Below are positions 47,901-60,296 of a stretch of DNA of 64,000 nt, in pieces (positions within the stretch are counted from its first letter, which is position 1; every line of letters starts with the position of its first letter). Location of the stretch: NCBI GenBank assembly GCA_021234155.1, contig JAJEKV010000221.1:712869-776868 (forward strand). Direction: 5' to 3'. Under the pieces are notes generated by a model. That model searched no databases and was not told the origin of the DNA. It saw only the letters and a list, made by a program, of their open reading frames with translations. The position numbers were made by a program, and so were the translations under genes. Source of the stretch: Isoetes taiwanensis (taxonomy: Eukaryota; Streptophyta; Lycopodiopsida; Isoetales; Isoetaceae).

Positions 47901-48389
47901 TAGACCCAATGAAAGGAGAGTATGGGAACGACCCCTCTTTTGCTGTTCCTTATGCACAGATACAGAAGAATAATAGAGATTATTTGGCAGAATACCGAAT
48001 TCATAATGGATTACTATTCTATTGGAATCATACTTGTGTTACAATTTATATGGATTGAAGGTGGTATAAGAATGTCATGAACCTCCATATTCGGGCATAG
48101 AGGAACTCAAGCTACTTTGGCAATCGTAAAAAGGCGTTTTTGCCAAAACTTGAAAGAGATGTAAAAGGTATGTAGAAGTATCCTTGTGTCCCAACAAATG
48201 AAAGCTTCTACCGGTAAGCCTGCCGGATTGGTACAACCTTTGCCAATTTCAGAAAAGCCATGGAAATATTACATTCAAGGGTTACCGAAGAGCACCCACA
48301 AGAATGACCAGATTTGGACAGTGGTAGACAGTTGTCTAAACAGCATGTAAGTCCAGCATGACCGCATCGCAAGCAAGCAAGATTTTCTT

Positions 48390-49290
48390 AAAAGAGATAT
48401 TTAGGATTCATGGAATGCCAGATGCAATCATAACGGATAGAGATCCCTTATTTTGCAGCAGGTTTTGGTCCGACTCATGAAAAATCTAGGCACAACTATA
48501 AAGTTTTCCACAGCCTATCATCCTCAGACGGATGGTCAAACTGAAGTTGTGAATTGCGTTATTGAAGATATGCTGAGAGCCTATATTGCAGAAAGGCAAA
48601 GTCAATGGGAAGAGTACCTTTATCTTCTGGAATTTGTCTATAATAACACCGTCCATTCTATTACCTAGAGATTTCCTTTTGAAGTAGTGTCTGGTACTCA
48701 CGGATTCTCGATTGGACATGGGCTTGGAGGAGAAATACTAGCTTCGTGATGAAGCAACCGCTAAAGAGATATCTTGCAGGGAAGTCAAAGCACGAATCCA
48801 AAGGGCCAAGGAGTAATGGTTTCAGGACTTGTAAAGAAACAAAGGAAAGTCGTCTACAAAAAGGATCAATGGGTTTGGATTCATCTTCCTAAGAAGCGTT
48901 CACGGAAAATGGGTAATAGGTATGTAAAACTGGCACCTAGGTATTATGGTTCATTTCAAGTTGACGACAAAGTTGTCGAGAATGCTTATCGTTTACATTT
49001 ACATGGAAAATGGACTAACATACATCGAGTTTTAATATGGGAATACTAAAAACCCTATAAAAGGAAGTAAAATTTCTCACGAGATTTTGCGAAAATGGAA
49101 TATTCGGAGAACCTCCCAACATCAAGGATGATGAAGAAGTGCTTGAACAAAAGAAAATACTCACACACCAAGATAATGAGACTAGGACTTCCTCCTATCG
49201 TAGGTATCTTGTGAAATTCAAATTTCACCCATCCTCTAATCTAATGCGGTATGGTATTCTAAGGTCCAACTCAAGGAACACAACTCACTT
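48390..49290 (+). pseudogene. Gypsy integrase and chromodomain remnants
   Basis: The integrase core reads HGMPDAIITDRDPLF, then FSTAYHPQTDGQTE at about 48505-48545 and WEEYLYLLEFVYNN. The C-terminal GPY-like part is at 48840-49045 (KDQWVWIHLPKKR, then LAPRYYGSFQV). A chromodomain-like EYLVKF-type block follows (YRRYLVKFKFHPSSNL, 49195-49245), which assigns the element to the chromovirus group. Stops separate the blocks. Confidence 0.8.
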
Positions 49291-49455
49291 GTGGAACAAA
49301 CTTTGCAAGATTAATAAGCAAAGTTAGAAGACATTTAAACTTTTATATTTGAAGTACTTTAATATTAAAATTGCAATTGCTTTATCAAGAAATTGATATA
49401 TTGATACTTTGAATTCTTTATTCCATTATAAAGATATCAAGTCCCTCCGACCGAC

Positions 49456-49600
49456 TTGAGGCCATCTCTAACCCGAAATGAGATGAAAGACCTCTAAAGA
49501 ACTGAGGCCATTTCTAACCCGAGATGGAAATGAAAAGTCTCTAAAGGAAAAGAGATTAACGACCTCTAACATACTGAGGCTATTGAAATAATCATCCTTA
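49456..49600 (+). repeat. 46-bp imperfect tandem repeat
   Basis: TGAGGCCAT(C/T)TCTAACCCGA recurs at 49457 and 49503, and a third partial unit (CTGAGGCTATT) occurs near 49575. Confidence 0.75.
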
Positions 49601-49668
49601 AAGGAAATAGGATGAGCAATTCTTCCTCGAGATTGATGCAGACGTTTAATCTCGGGAAGGAAAGGATT

Positions 49669-49990
49669 GTTACGGCCTAACGCCGGCTCGGGGGAGCGGC
49701 TCATGCTCAACTCATTTAGACTTAGTTTATTATGGGAACTTATAAAGTAACTTGAAGGTATTTCATGGGGTAAATAAATAAAAGTTAACCCACAAAACAT
49801 TGAACCTTTAAAAATGGTTAATGGCTGATACGGGTCATCGACCCTTATTCTAAAAACGTGTGTCGAGACAAACGGCCTTCAGGATCTTCTAAGCTATTTT
49901 TGCGTAAAAGAAATCTTCAGAGTGAAAAGGGGTATCTCATTCCATTATAAAACTAGCTGATTTCTCTGATAGATTCAGGCCCCTCCATCT
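49669..49990 (+). repeat. Possible 3' LTR of the gypsy element (end not defined)
   Basis: A purine tract GGGAAGGAAAGGA lies directly before TGTTACGGCC, a common start of Ty3/gypsy LTRs in plants, 0.4 kb after the chromodomain. No CA end, second LTR or target duplication could be fixed, so the right boundary is nominal. Confidence 0.4.
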
Positions 49991-51144
49991 CAGATTTGAT
50001 CCCGTATATTAACAATCTGTACCTTTTGGGCGATGTCGTGGAAGCTGCGGCAAGTCGGCTAGTCGTGGAAGCCAAGCGCATGGTCGGGGATGAAGGCTGC
50101 CGCAAATGAGTTGCCCTTCAACGCAAAAATGAATTTGCATTAGTCTTGAAGGTTTTGCCGCGGTTTGTAGTGAAGTCTTACCCGGACAAGTGCCACGACC
50201 ACTTTTATGGAGATTGCATCCGGATATTTCATTCATCGAGTGCTTCTAAATAAGCATTCCATGTGCCATTATTTAGAATAGCATGCGTTAATATTAGTAT
50301 TAAATAAGGGACATTGAAAATATCCCAAGTAAGAAATATCCCCGAAGCATCAATCACTTTTAGATGATCCCTCCATATTGGAATTTTAATACTATTGAAA
50401 TTTTAATACTATCGTGATAAATAACTACTTACTATTGCAAGAGAAGATTAAACAGTTCTTATAATAAAAAATAGAGATTAAGGTGATCAAAATGAGTACA
50501 AACATGTTTCTTGTAGAATATTTGAAGGGAATATTCCGTATTCTGCATGTATATTTTTACGTATTAGTGATTTATTATTCATTTTGGGGCCCCATATTCA
50601 TTTCCGTATCGTATTATGTCATTTGAAAGGAAGACATGGCTGCCATGGTGTGGCAAGCCATGTCTCGCCTCTTTACTCCACGAGAATATAAAGGCGGATT
50701 TGAGACCACGGTATTTGGCCTTTTTTAATTACATGCATGTGCATGTCAATCATTCTTGACCAATTTTGATGTTGCAAATATTGAAGGGGATGAAGGGGAA
50801 GATGGGAAGATGAAGGAGTGATGAGGAGGAGGTTCGCGCCCAATCAGTCAGCTTGGCATTGCTTCACAGGCTCGATGCCGAGAATGCTTGTGGCAGATGC
50901 ACAACAAACCCTTCCTATTACCCGGGCAATCCATGCCTCAACATCCATGCTACCGGCTTGAGCAACAAGAAGCCATGACATGGAATGATTTTTTGGATAC
51001 AAACCATTCCAATCTGGCAAGCAGTTGTAGAACACAAAACTCCTGTGAAAAGGAAAGCTAGAGCTTTGCCTGATTTTGGAGAAGATGAGAATTGAGAGGG
51101 TTGGAAGAAAGGAAGAGACTTATAGAGAGATGAGGAAGGAAGAA
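49991..51144. other. No gene recognised
   Basis: A GC-richer patch at 50010-50240 has open frames on both strands without family matches. The rest is AT-rich. Confidence 0.45.
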
Positions 51145-51275
51145 TTTTTATCGCATTACCACGAGGAGACCAATGGGTTTATGGGACCTAATACAAAAGC
51201 GCAGACAGCGGATTACTACGGTTAAAACCCCAGCCGAAGAAGGGTTTTAGAAGGGAAAAATCAGGCAGCAATGTC
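51145..51275 (-). mobile_element. LINE 3' end fragment
   Basis: On + it reads CCACGAGGAGACCAATGGG, then TTATGGGACC and AAAACCCCAGCCGAAGAAGG, matching the minus-strand 3' end of the LINE at 11797-11960. The TATTC tail is lost. Confidence 0.6.
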
Positions 51276-53229
51276 GGCCTGGACAAAAGCATTCCAATAT
51301 ACAAAATGCAAAACACACAAATATATATACACTCATGCACAGCACGCGTAGTGCGATCGGCCCGAGGGAGGAGGCGGGGGCAAAGGTGAGGAAGAAGGCA
51401 AAGGAAGATGAGCTTGCAAGTAGGTTGCAAAGGAAGGCTATGAAGGAGGTCAGAAGAATGCCATGGTTGCATGTGTGAGAAGGAGAACTGATGCATGGAG
51501 GATGAAGGCATATAATTCACTGGAAAATTTGAATCTAAGTGTTGAGGAAATGTTTGGTCTTCGCCAAAACTTTTACAAGTGAGATCGGAGAAGCAAGAGC
51601 ATTGTTACGGCAAGGCTATTGAAGAGAAGAGGTTATGTGCAAACCGAAAAATGCTTTGAGGTGCGATTTTGCGAGGTTTTCATGATGCTCAACAGAATTT
51701 AGTGATGGAGAATTTGTTGATGTGCCATGGGATGAACAAAGGAGGAGCGGGCACCTCCTTGTGATATCATACTTCGATGGTAAGGGACCCTAACGGCATG
51801 ACGGGGATGATGTGTGTATACCATCATCAATTGGTGAAGCTAGTCACTTGCATGCAAGAATTCCTTTAGGGATGTTACTAACACCACAAGTGACTTTGTT
51901 GCAGTGGCGTAAGGGGATAAAGATGTGTCAATTGAAGGAATTGTAGATGATAGTGATGAAGAGGTGCATGGCATTAGAAAATGCAAGGATCGACCCCTCC
52001 CTTGTACTAAACCACCAACCAAATGAGTCATTTATGAATTTGTACTTATGCGGGGTAGCATGTTGTGCTACCAATTTTTGTATAGTTATTGTAATGATTT
52101 TGTATAGTCCATAGAATGCCTCACTCAGAATCAGGCATTCCATTTTTGTGCACATTTTTACATTTTATAATCCTAGCTATATCATTGTTGTCTTAATTAT
52201 ATTCTTACCATTCTCATTGGTCTAATGTGCTTTTGTCGTGGAAACTGTGGTGTGGGCAAGAATGTGTAGACATATGCTACATGCTAAAAGTCACTGTAAC
52301 ATAGGTGGAGACAAGTTACACTCAACCTCTTGATTTGTGCAATTTTTATTTTTTGGAGGGCAAGTAATCAGGGATCTCCATGCAAGTGGTTGCTTGCGGT
52401 TGCTGTGCTCGCCATACTAATAGTTTTATGGTGTGTTGGGTGCTGGGGATGTTTGGGAATGGCAATTTTATGCCATGAAGGTTCAATTCCTTCCATCCTC
52501 CTAAGCGTGGCTAGGTTCTTTGATGACTAAGTTGGAGGGAGTGGAAGAGATGCATGAATGATGGCGAGCAGCACACAAGGATTGCGGTGATGTCCATTAG
52601 TGTTGATGGTAGACATCCATTTCAAGTTCTAACATGCACCATTTGTGGTGCTCTGTGTCACCTTTCTGGCAAAGATCAGAGGGGGGGCTATTTAGGGGGC
52701 CATTGATGGTCACCCCCACCAATGGGTGCTTGGACCCCTTGTCTTAGGGGAGCTTGTAGCTCCTAGAATATAGACTCTTAGGCTATGTAACCTACATCAT
52801 TTTGGTAGGTTTGCAGATCCGGGCAACATTTCTTGATATGATTTTTTAAAGCAATTGGATATGTTAGCTATGATTTATAGGCTTCTGTGTGCTTAAAGGC
52901 ACCAATGGTCGTCGCCCCTTATTAGAACTCATGGATTTGCTTCTATTTTGCAAAAGTAGAATACCCAAAATGGAGTACTAGTCTCTCTAGATTCACATGA
53001 GTAGTGTGTAAGTCGAATACCCCCATTGGCTGTATTAATAAATATGCAACGTAGGCTGCAGTGTAAATTTTAACATCCCCTAACAAGCATAACCTCTAAC
53101 TTTTTGGCATCGCAGTTTTTCTTAATTTCTTAGTGGGGAAGAATCGTTGTTCGATTCAGGGGCGTTCAGTTGTGCAAGTTTGGCGTTTTTGGCATGTAGC
53201 ATCTACTATTAACATAGTCTTGCCCGCAG
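51276..53229. other. No gene recognised
   Basis: Protein-like but broken text on + between 51480 and 52020 may be a decayed transposase, but I see no diagnostic motif. A T-arm-like GAAGGTTCAATTCCTTC at 52468-52484 lacks the rest of a tRNA. 52680-52940 contains G- and C-rich runs of no clear function. Confidence 0.4.
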
Positions 53230-56110
53230 ATGCTTGGTTCTACAAATGATTTTGGACATGATCGGACTAAATGGTTGAACCGTCTCCTTTCATCTCCCTC
53301 TACAGAATTGCAGGAAGAGGAAGGACCTCGAACGTGCCAGGTATTTGCATACTTACATTTTGCAACAATGGTGCAGAAACTAAACAGCTCTGTTGGTACC
53401 GGCAACGTGCCCCATGTTTGTTGAATGTGGGAGCATGCCTGATGCTCAGCAGGGCTTTCAATTAAGTTGCTCTACCGGAATGAGCACTCATGGACTTCTC
53501 TAATCTCAGGATATGTTGGAGTTGGCAGTCACAGCATGCCCTCAATCTGTACCAAAAAAAATGCAAAGAGGATGATGTTAATTCCAGCTGCTATACACTT
53601 ATGGTTTTGCTAAGAGCCTGTGGGAGGACCAAAGATATTGTAAAAGGGCGGCAGATTCAGGTGGAGATCAGAGAAAGGGATTTGAAAGAGATATCTTTAT
53701 TGGCAATACTTTTAATTCACATGTATGCCAGATGTGGTTCTTTTGTGGAGGCACGAGAAGCATTTGAGAAACTTCCCACTAAAGATGTTGTCACCTGGAA
53801 TGTGTTAATGGCGGGTTATACTGAAATTGACTGGGGCACGAATCCTTCGTATGTTATATGATCAGATACAACACAGAATGTGCGCCCAAACACCGTAACA
53901 TTTCATTTGGAGCTTGAAAGCTTGTGCCTGCATAGAGCCATAGACAAGGGTAGGGAGATGCAGATTGAAATATTTAAACGTGGCCTGGAAGGAGATGTTT
54001 TTTTGTTGGCAATATAGCTTGGTTGACATGTATGCGTAGTGTGGTTAAACAAAGATTAACAGGAAGTCTTTGACAAGTTGCCAGCCACGAGATATTGTAA
54101 CCTGGAATGTACTAATTGCAGGATATGCGAAAAATGGACTTAGTCACAGAGCAATGAAATGCTTTAATATATGCATTCCTGTGGTGTGTCCCAGATGCTG
54201 CTTCACCTTCCTTTGTATCTTGGAAAGCTTGTGGTTGCCTAGATTACAGACAAGGTAGAAATACATGCTTTCTCAGGCCAGATTAGAAACAGATGTTGTT
54301 ATGGGTAATGCTTTATTACGTATGTAAAGTGTGGTTCTGTCAAAGAGGCACGACGGTCTTGAGAAGTTACTCGGTGATGTTGTGTCACGGAATACTGCTA
54401 ATTATGGATGATATGGTGAAAATGGATTTGCCGAAGACGTACTGAATGTTTTCAACGTGACAGCACTTGGAGGACGTATAACCGATTCCCCACATTTGGT
54501 TATGCCCCAAGGCATGTGGCAGCTCCGGAAGCCATAGAGATGGGCGGAGATGTACACAAACAAGCTGTACAGTCAGGTTTTAGGGATCCCTATTTGTAAG
54601 CTCCACATTGGTCGAAATGTATGTCAAATGTGGCTTTGCTTGTGGAGGCGACATAATGTCTTACGGGCCCAGTTCGCGGGATGTTGTGACTTGGAATCTA
54701 CTTATTGCCGGATATTCTGACAATGGCTTGTGGATAAAGCATTGGAGTGTTTCGAACTGATGCAGGCAGGAAGGCATGCAGTCTGGATGTTATGACTTAT
54801 ATATCCACTTGAAAAGCCTCTATTTATTTAGCCTTAATTATGGCCTATATATATCACATGCTGGTGATCATAAGAAATTACTTTGGAAGTGATATTTTAA
54901 ATACCTTGGATAGACATGTATGCAAAATGTGGATCCTTTGCAAGATGGCAACACCTAAATTCCTTTGATAAGCTCTCAGTTCGAAATGTGGTATCATGGA
55001 ATGGTTTTAATTGCTGGATATGCTGACAACAATGGTTTAGGAAATGAAGTAATTACTATATGCTTTGACCGGATGTCAATAGAAAATGCTCTTTCCGATT
55101 CTGGCTACATTTATTTGTGTGCTGAGAATTTGTGGCAATATAGGTAATGTAATAAAAGGTCGAAACATTCACCTTGAAATTACTAGAAAGGGTTTTGAGA
55201 ACCTTCTGTTGGGAATGCTTTAATTGATATGTATTATAGATGTGAATTCCATGAAGATGCAATAGGAAGCCTTTGATAAGATGTCAGTTCGACATTGTTT
55301 CTTGAGTAATTTTAATTGCAGGATATGTTGAAAAATGGACTTAGCAAGGAAGCCTGCCGTTTCAAAAGATGCAAGTGGAAGGTATTCGCAAAACGCCGTG
55401 ACGTTTGTTCGGCTTGAAAGCCTGTGGCAAATAGAGCCATAGTAAAGGCCGAAACGCACGGATGTTATTCCGCCAAACAGGCTTTGAAAATATATATCTC
55501 TTTGTTGCGGTTTTGGCTGACATGCATGTGAATAGTGGCTCACCTCTTCAGTGGCACGGCAGGTCTTTGATATGCTGCTGCCCAATAAGAACCCAATTAT
55601 TTTGAATGCAATGATAAGAGGTTATAGTATAAATCATCAAGGTACTTTTGGCTATAAAATGTTTCGCAGATATGCAAGACCTGGTATACAACCAGACAGC
55701 ATCACATTTGTATGTCCTTGCAACATAAAGCCGGTGGTTCTTGGTCAAATGGCAATATTTTGAAGTTAATGAGAGAAAATATGATATTCAGCCAACCAAT
55801 GATCATTATACTTTGCATGGTTGATCTCCCCACCCATCTTGATGTTTTGCATGAGGGCTGAAATTGCTCTAACTTCAACATGTACATATCTAAAGAAACA
55901 TGATAGCTTTTTGCCAGCCTGTAAGAATTATAAGGGAACCAGAAATAGGGATTCAGATGCTTTCTTGCAGCTGGTTAAAATGCATCCAGAACATTCCCGT
56001 TTTATGTGCTTATGGCAAACATTTAGGCAAGCATTGGCAGGTGAAATGATAAAACGAAATAACATTATTAAGAAAGCATACAAAAGGCAGGGGAGAAGAA
56101 TTGCAAAACC
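53230..56110 (+). pseudogene. PLS-class PPR protein pseudogene
   Basis: Pentatricopeptide repeats of the plant PLS type recur about every 300 bp (one P-L-S triplet of about 100 codons). KDVVTWNVLMAGYTE is near 53785, RDIVTWNVLIAGYAKNG near 54085, RDVVTWNLLIAGYSDNG near 54680 (read across a frame change), VRNVVSWNG near 54985, and a last unit starts ARQVFDMLL at 55551. L-motif text (KACG, HMYARCGS, DMYAKCGS) lies between them. Near 55790 NDHYT starts the E domain, and ACKNYKGTRN and KMHPEHS at 55925-55990 continue it, with IKKAYKRQGRR near 56080. No DYW domain is seen. The longest open piece is 53490-53861; stops and frameshifts break every unit. Functional relatives are RNA-binding organelle proteins that guide editing or processing. 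The layout resembles large PPR families of ferns. Confidence 0.85.
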
Positions 56111-56297
56111 TTGAAGTAAGAATAATTCACGCCGATTTGAGGACGATAACCAAAAAGAAAATCTCAACTCAAGTATTGAAAGGCGCAGATGAAAGAGGAA
56201 GAATTGTCCCAAGTATTGATCGTGGTGGACACTTGAGAGATTGTCCATATGGGCTACTTCCACCCGCTCCAAGGATCATTGAGGATGACTAAAATAC

Positions 56298-56528
56298 TGT
56301 TAGAGTATTATCATACTCCAGGTGTATTGATGACCGTGCATGCTGAAACATGCTCGCCGACCCGGCACACTGCACGCCGCACGCGGTCATCATTTGTTGC
56401 TGCTGACATGGCACTCCATATATGAGCCATGTCAAGCCTCATAATGAAAGTGATTCACCCATAGCATTGCTTAGCCGCTTTGTATCTTGCATCTTTTTTA
56501 TTCTTCATGAGCTTACTAGATTCTATCA
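56298..56528 (+). repeat. 5' LTR
   Basis: Starts TGTTAGAGTATTATC and ends CTAGATTCTATCA. It contains the TATA-like CCATATATGAGCC at about 56416. Confidence 0.9.
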
Positions 56529-56540
56529 TGGTATCAGAGC
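56529..56540 (+). other. tRNA-iMet primer binding site
   Basis: TGGTATCAGAGC lies directly after the 5' LTR and is the standard plant initiator Met tRNA complement used to prime reverse transcription. Confidence 0.95.
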
Positions 56541-59191
56541 TCATATGAAGAAGGAAGAGAGTGTAGGATCGATTCGGTTTTGGTTTTGATCAGCAAAAAT
56601 TTTCAAGGAAATTTGTTTTTAGGAGCCAAGCTTTCAAGGGGTTGGATCAGATTGACACAGGCAGCATCCTGGTGTAATCTGGGATCATCCTGGTGTAATC
56701 TGATCGAGGTGAATTCGAGCTGGATTTCGGCAAGAGTTCTTGCAAGATCAATTAGCTGAAAGATGGATTCGCCTGGACAGCCAAGAATTACTGTAATTTG
56801 CAAGTATTAGGTTTGTTTGCAAGTAAGGTGATCGTAAGACAAGATTGTCTTGGCATTGGGAAAAATCGTCATCAAGATGTGGGATTCGGTACATTCGGTT
56901 GTAGAGAGGATTTGAGGCAGACGGTTTGAGGATCTCATTTGATGAATTTCTTTGACTGGGATCTTGTAGATGATGCAAACACAGGTGCATAGACTGGGAG
57001 TTTTGTAAATCTAACGGTACAGTGTCAGGTCTGTGGTTATTTCTCAAGTTTAGCTGCTTTAGCAGGCTTTTTGCTGCATCCATGCCAGAATAGATTCGTT
57101 GTTTGATCCGTCGGTTTGCTTGTATCTGAGTTTGCCGGAGGGATATTGGTCGGATCTCCTCGGTGAGTATCTGACGATTTGATTGGAGTTGTGTGGACGC
57201 TTGAGCCGAGAGTGGTAGATCCCGGGAAGCTTAGGGTATTTGAAGTCTGGATTTGTGCCATATTGGTAAAGCACGCGGGCATAATTTGAGATTTGTTGAC
57301 GCTTTGTGCCAACAAAAGCTTGTAGACCTGTTTTTGGTAAAAAGAGAAACAAGTTACCGTACGCCGAGCTATTTTTGATCGAGTTATTTTGGAGTTATTT
57401 TGGTTCGCGGGCTTATGTGGGATAAAAGAAAAGGCACGCTCTATTTTTGTTGGTCGGGTTGCACAAGTTGTTCATAAGTGCAACAGAAATACAGTGGAGT
57501 TGTTTTACCTTGTTTTTCATTTCAGGGTTTCTTGAGGAGCAAAAGCAGTTGTCTCGGTTTTGAGAAGAAGATTTGCCAGTATTGTGTACTGTGTTAGAGA
57601 TGTTGTCATTTGAAGGAGTTGATTTTGCTTTAGATCCCAGCTCATGACAATAATGCACGGAAGGCTTTGCGACACAGCTTCTATCCATACAAGGTATTTT
57701 GGAAATTGTTAATGGTCAGGTTACTAAATCAGCTCATCAAGGGTATGAGTTGAGAGACAGACTTGCATTGGCTTTGATTCGAAAGCAACAATAGATTTAC
57801 ATGTTCATCCCCTCGGTATCAGGTCCATTTACAAGTTCTAAAGAACTCTGGGATTTCATTGACTGTAAGTTACAGAGGAAGAAGAAGCAAAAGACAAAGA
57901 AAAAGAAAAGAAAAGAAGCATGAACATGCTTTGACTGCTTCCAATCGTTAGTTCTGGGATATCTAATTTTATGCTTTTTGTTCCTGTTCCTGAGATCCAT
58001 GATTCTTTTCTGATTCTAATTATCTCGAAATATTAAGAGTATACATATATGGAAAATGCTCAAGTATTGATCAATCAGATTTTAATGCTGCTAGCAACGC
58101 TAGTAACACAAGCAAGTTGATTTTTGCGAGCAAGGTACTCTTCATTTAACAACAGATTTTGACAAGCACTATGTTACATGCTTTTGATCTTGTGAAGGTG
58201 GAAATCACAATTTGTATCAGACTTTGGAGTATCTTTTCATTGGGTTCAGACAGCATTCAAGTATTTATACCAACAGTTAGAATTACCTTTTGTCTTGATA
58301 ATGAATTTCATTCTATCCATAACGATTATTGTGTTCTGGAAGGAACTTTGGAATGATATTCTAGCAAAGGCAGAACAGGACATCGGCATATATTACAAGA
58401 AAAGTATGATGGTTTTGTGGAACCTAAGCTTGATCTATCACATCTACTTGTACCTTCACAGTTTTTACAGCAGAATCAACCAGGCCTCATTCAGATCTTT
58501 ATGCATGATGCAGATCAGTTTGCAGGGCTTCATGACACATCTAATTTGAGGAACTAATCACTTACCCATGACAGTGATATGGAACAAGAATTGCTTGTCC
58601 AGTTTCCTTTGGCTGGATCTTTTGATGCTAAGATTTATGATTTTGCTTCATCATGTCCCAGTGGAAGGTAAATATGATGAATTCGATGCATGCATGCTAT
58701 CTAGTAGATAATGCATCACAAGATATTATTCAGCAGTTAGAGGTGCCTTTGTTGATGATTATCTTGAGGTTGTTGATTTATCTCCACTAGTACAAACCTT
58801 CATGCCCATATCAGAGTATGCTGTAAAGGTTAGACTGGAAAAATAAGCCATGGAAACTGGCTGATTTAGATGCTCTCACTAGTTTATGTCTCCCTAGAAG
58901 ATCATGTACAGCAAGATCAAAACAGTAGTACCTACAGATTTCCAGTAAACAAGATCAAGATGTTATGGCTGAATCTGAACAAGATGATTTGCATGTGGCT
59001 TGTCTGCATGAGCATAGAGATGAAATATTTGAGCATCAAGTGTATACCGCAGATTTCAGAGATGAGTTCGTTTCTTCAACTTCCTTGATGGATATATATG
59101 AGCAGAATGCTGGTTTTAGTTCCATAATCACCAAGGTTAGTACACATGAAGTCCATATTTTCCACTTTATATTTGAAGATATGACTGGATA

Positions 59192-59371
59192 TGAATAGGG
59201 ATGAAGACTGCAAGGATAGAATGAGATAGACGATCTAGCTAGTCTAGTGAGTGAACTCTGAATGAAAAAACAATGAAGCTGACTATGGCTTTATATAGGA
59301 GAGCCATGTCAGCAACACCTAGGTGGCATGCCTAGTCATCTATGAATAGACATTGACATGTCTTGCTAACA
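59192..59371 (-). mobile_element. Possible solo LTR nested inside the element
   Basis: Read on the minus strand it starts TGTTAGCAAGACATGTC, holds a TATA box (CTATATAAAGCC) and ends CCCTATTCA, giving the TG/CA ends and promoter layout of a 180-bp LTR. No convincing 5-bp target duplication was seen. It resembles the outer LTR in plan but is in the opposite orientation. Confidence 0.4.
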
Positions 59372-60052
59372 ATATTCATCTACATATTCCATTTGCTTGC
59401 ACACATGATGGAAAGGAGGATTATTCTAACTTGGGATGACTGTTTGGGGTATATTTTACCCCGGTCTTGGAGGATTCAACCAATCGCTTAAAGGTCGGGT
59501 TATTGATGCTTTGCATTTAAGAAAAAACTGCCCTTGCTCTTGAGTTACTTGAATCTTCAAATCTGATTTCTAGTCATGATTTAGCTGCAAATAGTCCTCA
59601 TTTATTCCAAGGGCAGTTTCAAAATCTATGAGCAGACTTTTAACTGAGGTGAGCAAGGGAACAGGGAGAGGCACAGGTGCTATGCACATTGTTTGAAATT
59701 TTCTTGCAAAAATCTTGGCAGAGCAGTTTCAGTTTTTGAATTTAAGTGCTCAGCAAGGGCATGCACTTCTAGCGCCACAGAAATGTAGAGAATGGTAGGG
59801 CGAAAAAATTTGGTTTAAGACCAACATTTTGAGGCAGGCATGGCTACTTTTGTGGCTCACTTTTCTCCATATGCTGAACTCTTTTCTACAGGTGTTTTGA
59901 GTTTGCAGCAGTGTTTGCCCCAGGGGAGAAGATTCACGCAGTGCAGCCATGGCTTATCTGCTGGTTGAGTTTGTTTCATCTTATGAGCACTGCTTGATTT
60001 GTGGGGATGTTAGTTTTTTTTGCTTTTCAGCCATGCACGCCATCAGGGGGGA

Positions 60053-60291
60053 TGTTAGAGTATTATCATACCCCCAGGGTGTATTGATGACTGTGCATGC
60101 TGAGTCATGCTTGCTGACCTGGCACACTGCACCGCACGCTTAGTCATCATTTGTTGCTGCGGACATGGCACTCCATATATGAGCCATAGTCAAGCCTCAT
60201 ACGAGTGATTCACTCCATAGCATTGCTTAGCTTGTTTGTATCTTGCATCTTTTCTTTTTTATATTCTTCATGAGCTTACTAGATTCTATCA
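60053..60291 (+). repeat. 3' LTR
   Basis: Partner of 56298-56528, preceded by the purine tract CAGGGGGGA. The two LTRs differ at many positions and by several indels, so this element is clearly older than the one at 26.7 kb. Confidence 0.9.
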
Positions 60292-60296
60292 AATAC

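Larger units (their letters stand above)
45583..49330 (+). mobile_element. Degenerate Ty3/gypsy chromovirus
   Basis: Domains appear in the chromovirus order on the + strand: gag, protease, reverse transcriptase, RNase H, integrase, chromodomain. All are interrupted by stops and frame changes. A probable 3' LTR start lies at 49669. A 5' LTR was not found, so the element is incomplete or too decayed to pair its LTRs. Confidence 0.85.
56298..60291 (+). mobile_element. LTR retrotransposon with short LTRs (Copia-like size)
   Basis: LTRs at 56298-56528 (231 bp) and 60053-60291 (239 bp) start TGTTAGAGTATTATCATAC and end GATTCTATCA. AATAC flanks both ends (56293-56297 and 60292-60296). A primer binding site complementary to initiator Met tRNA follows the 5' LTR, and a purine tract (CAGGGGGGA) precedes the 3' LTR. 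Internal sequence (3.5 kb) has a gag-like stretch near 57710-57870 (QGYELRDRLALALI and SSKELWDFID) but no recognisable RT or integrase, so the copy is deleted or non-autonomous. Confidence 0.9.

Noticed and set aside
52455-52500. tRNA-like T arm (GAAGGTTCAATTCCTTC)
   Set aside because: No matching acceptor, D or anticodon arms could be placed.
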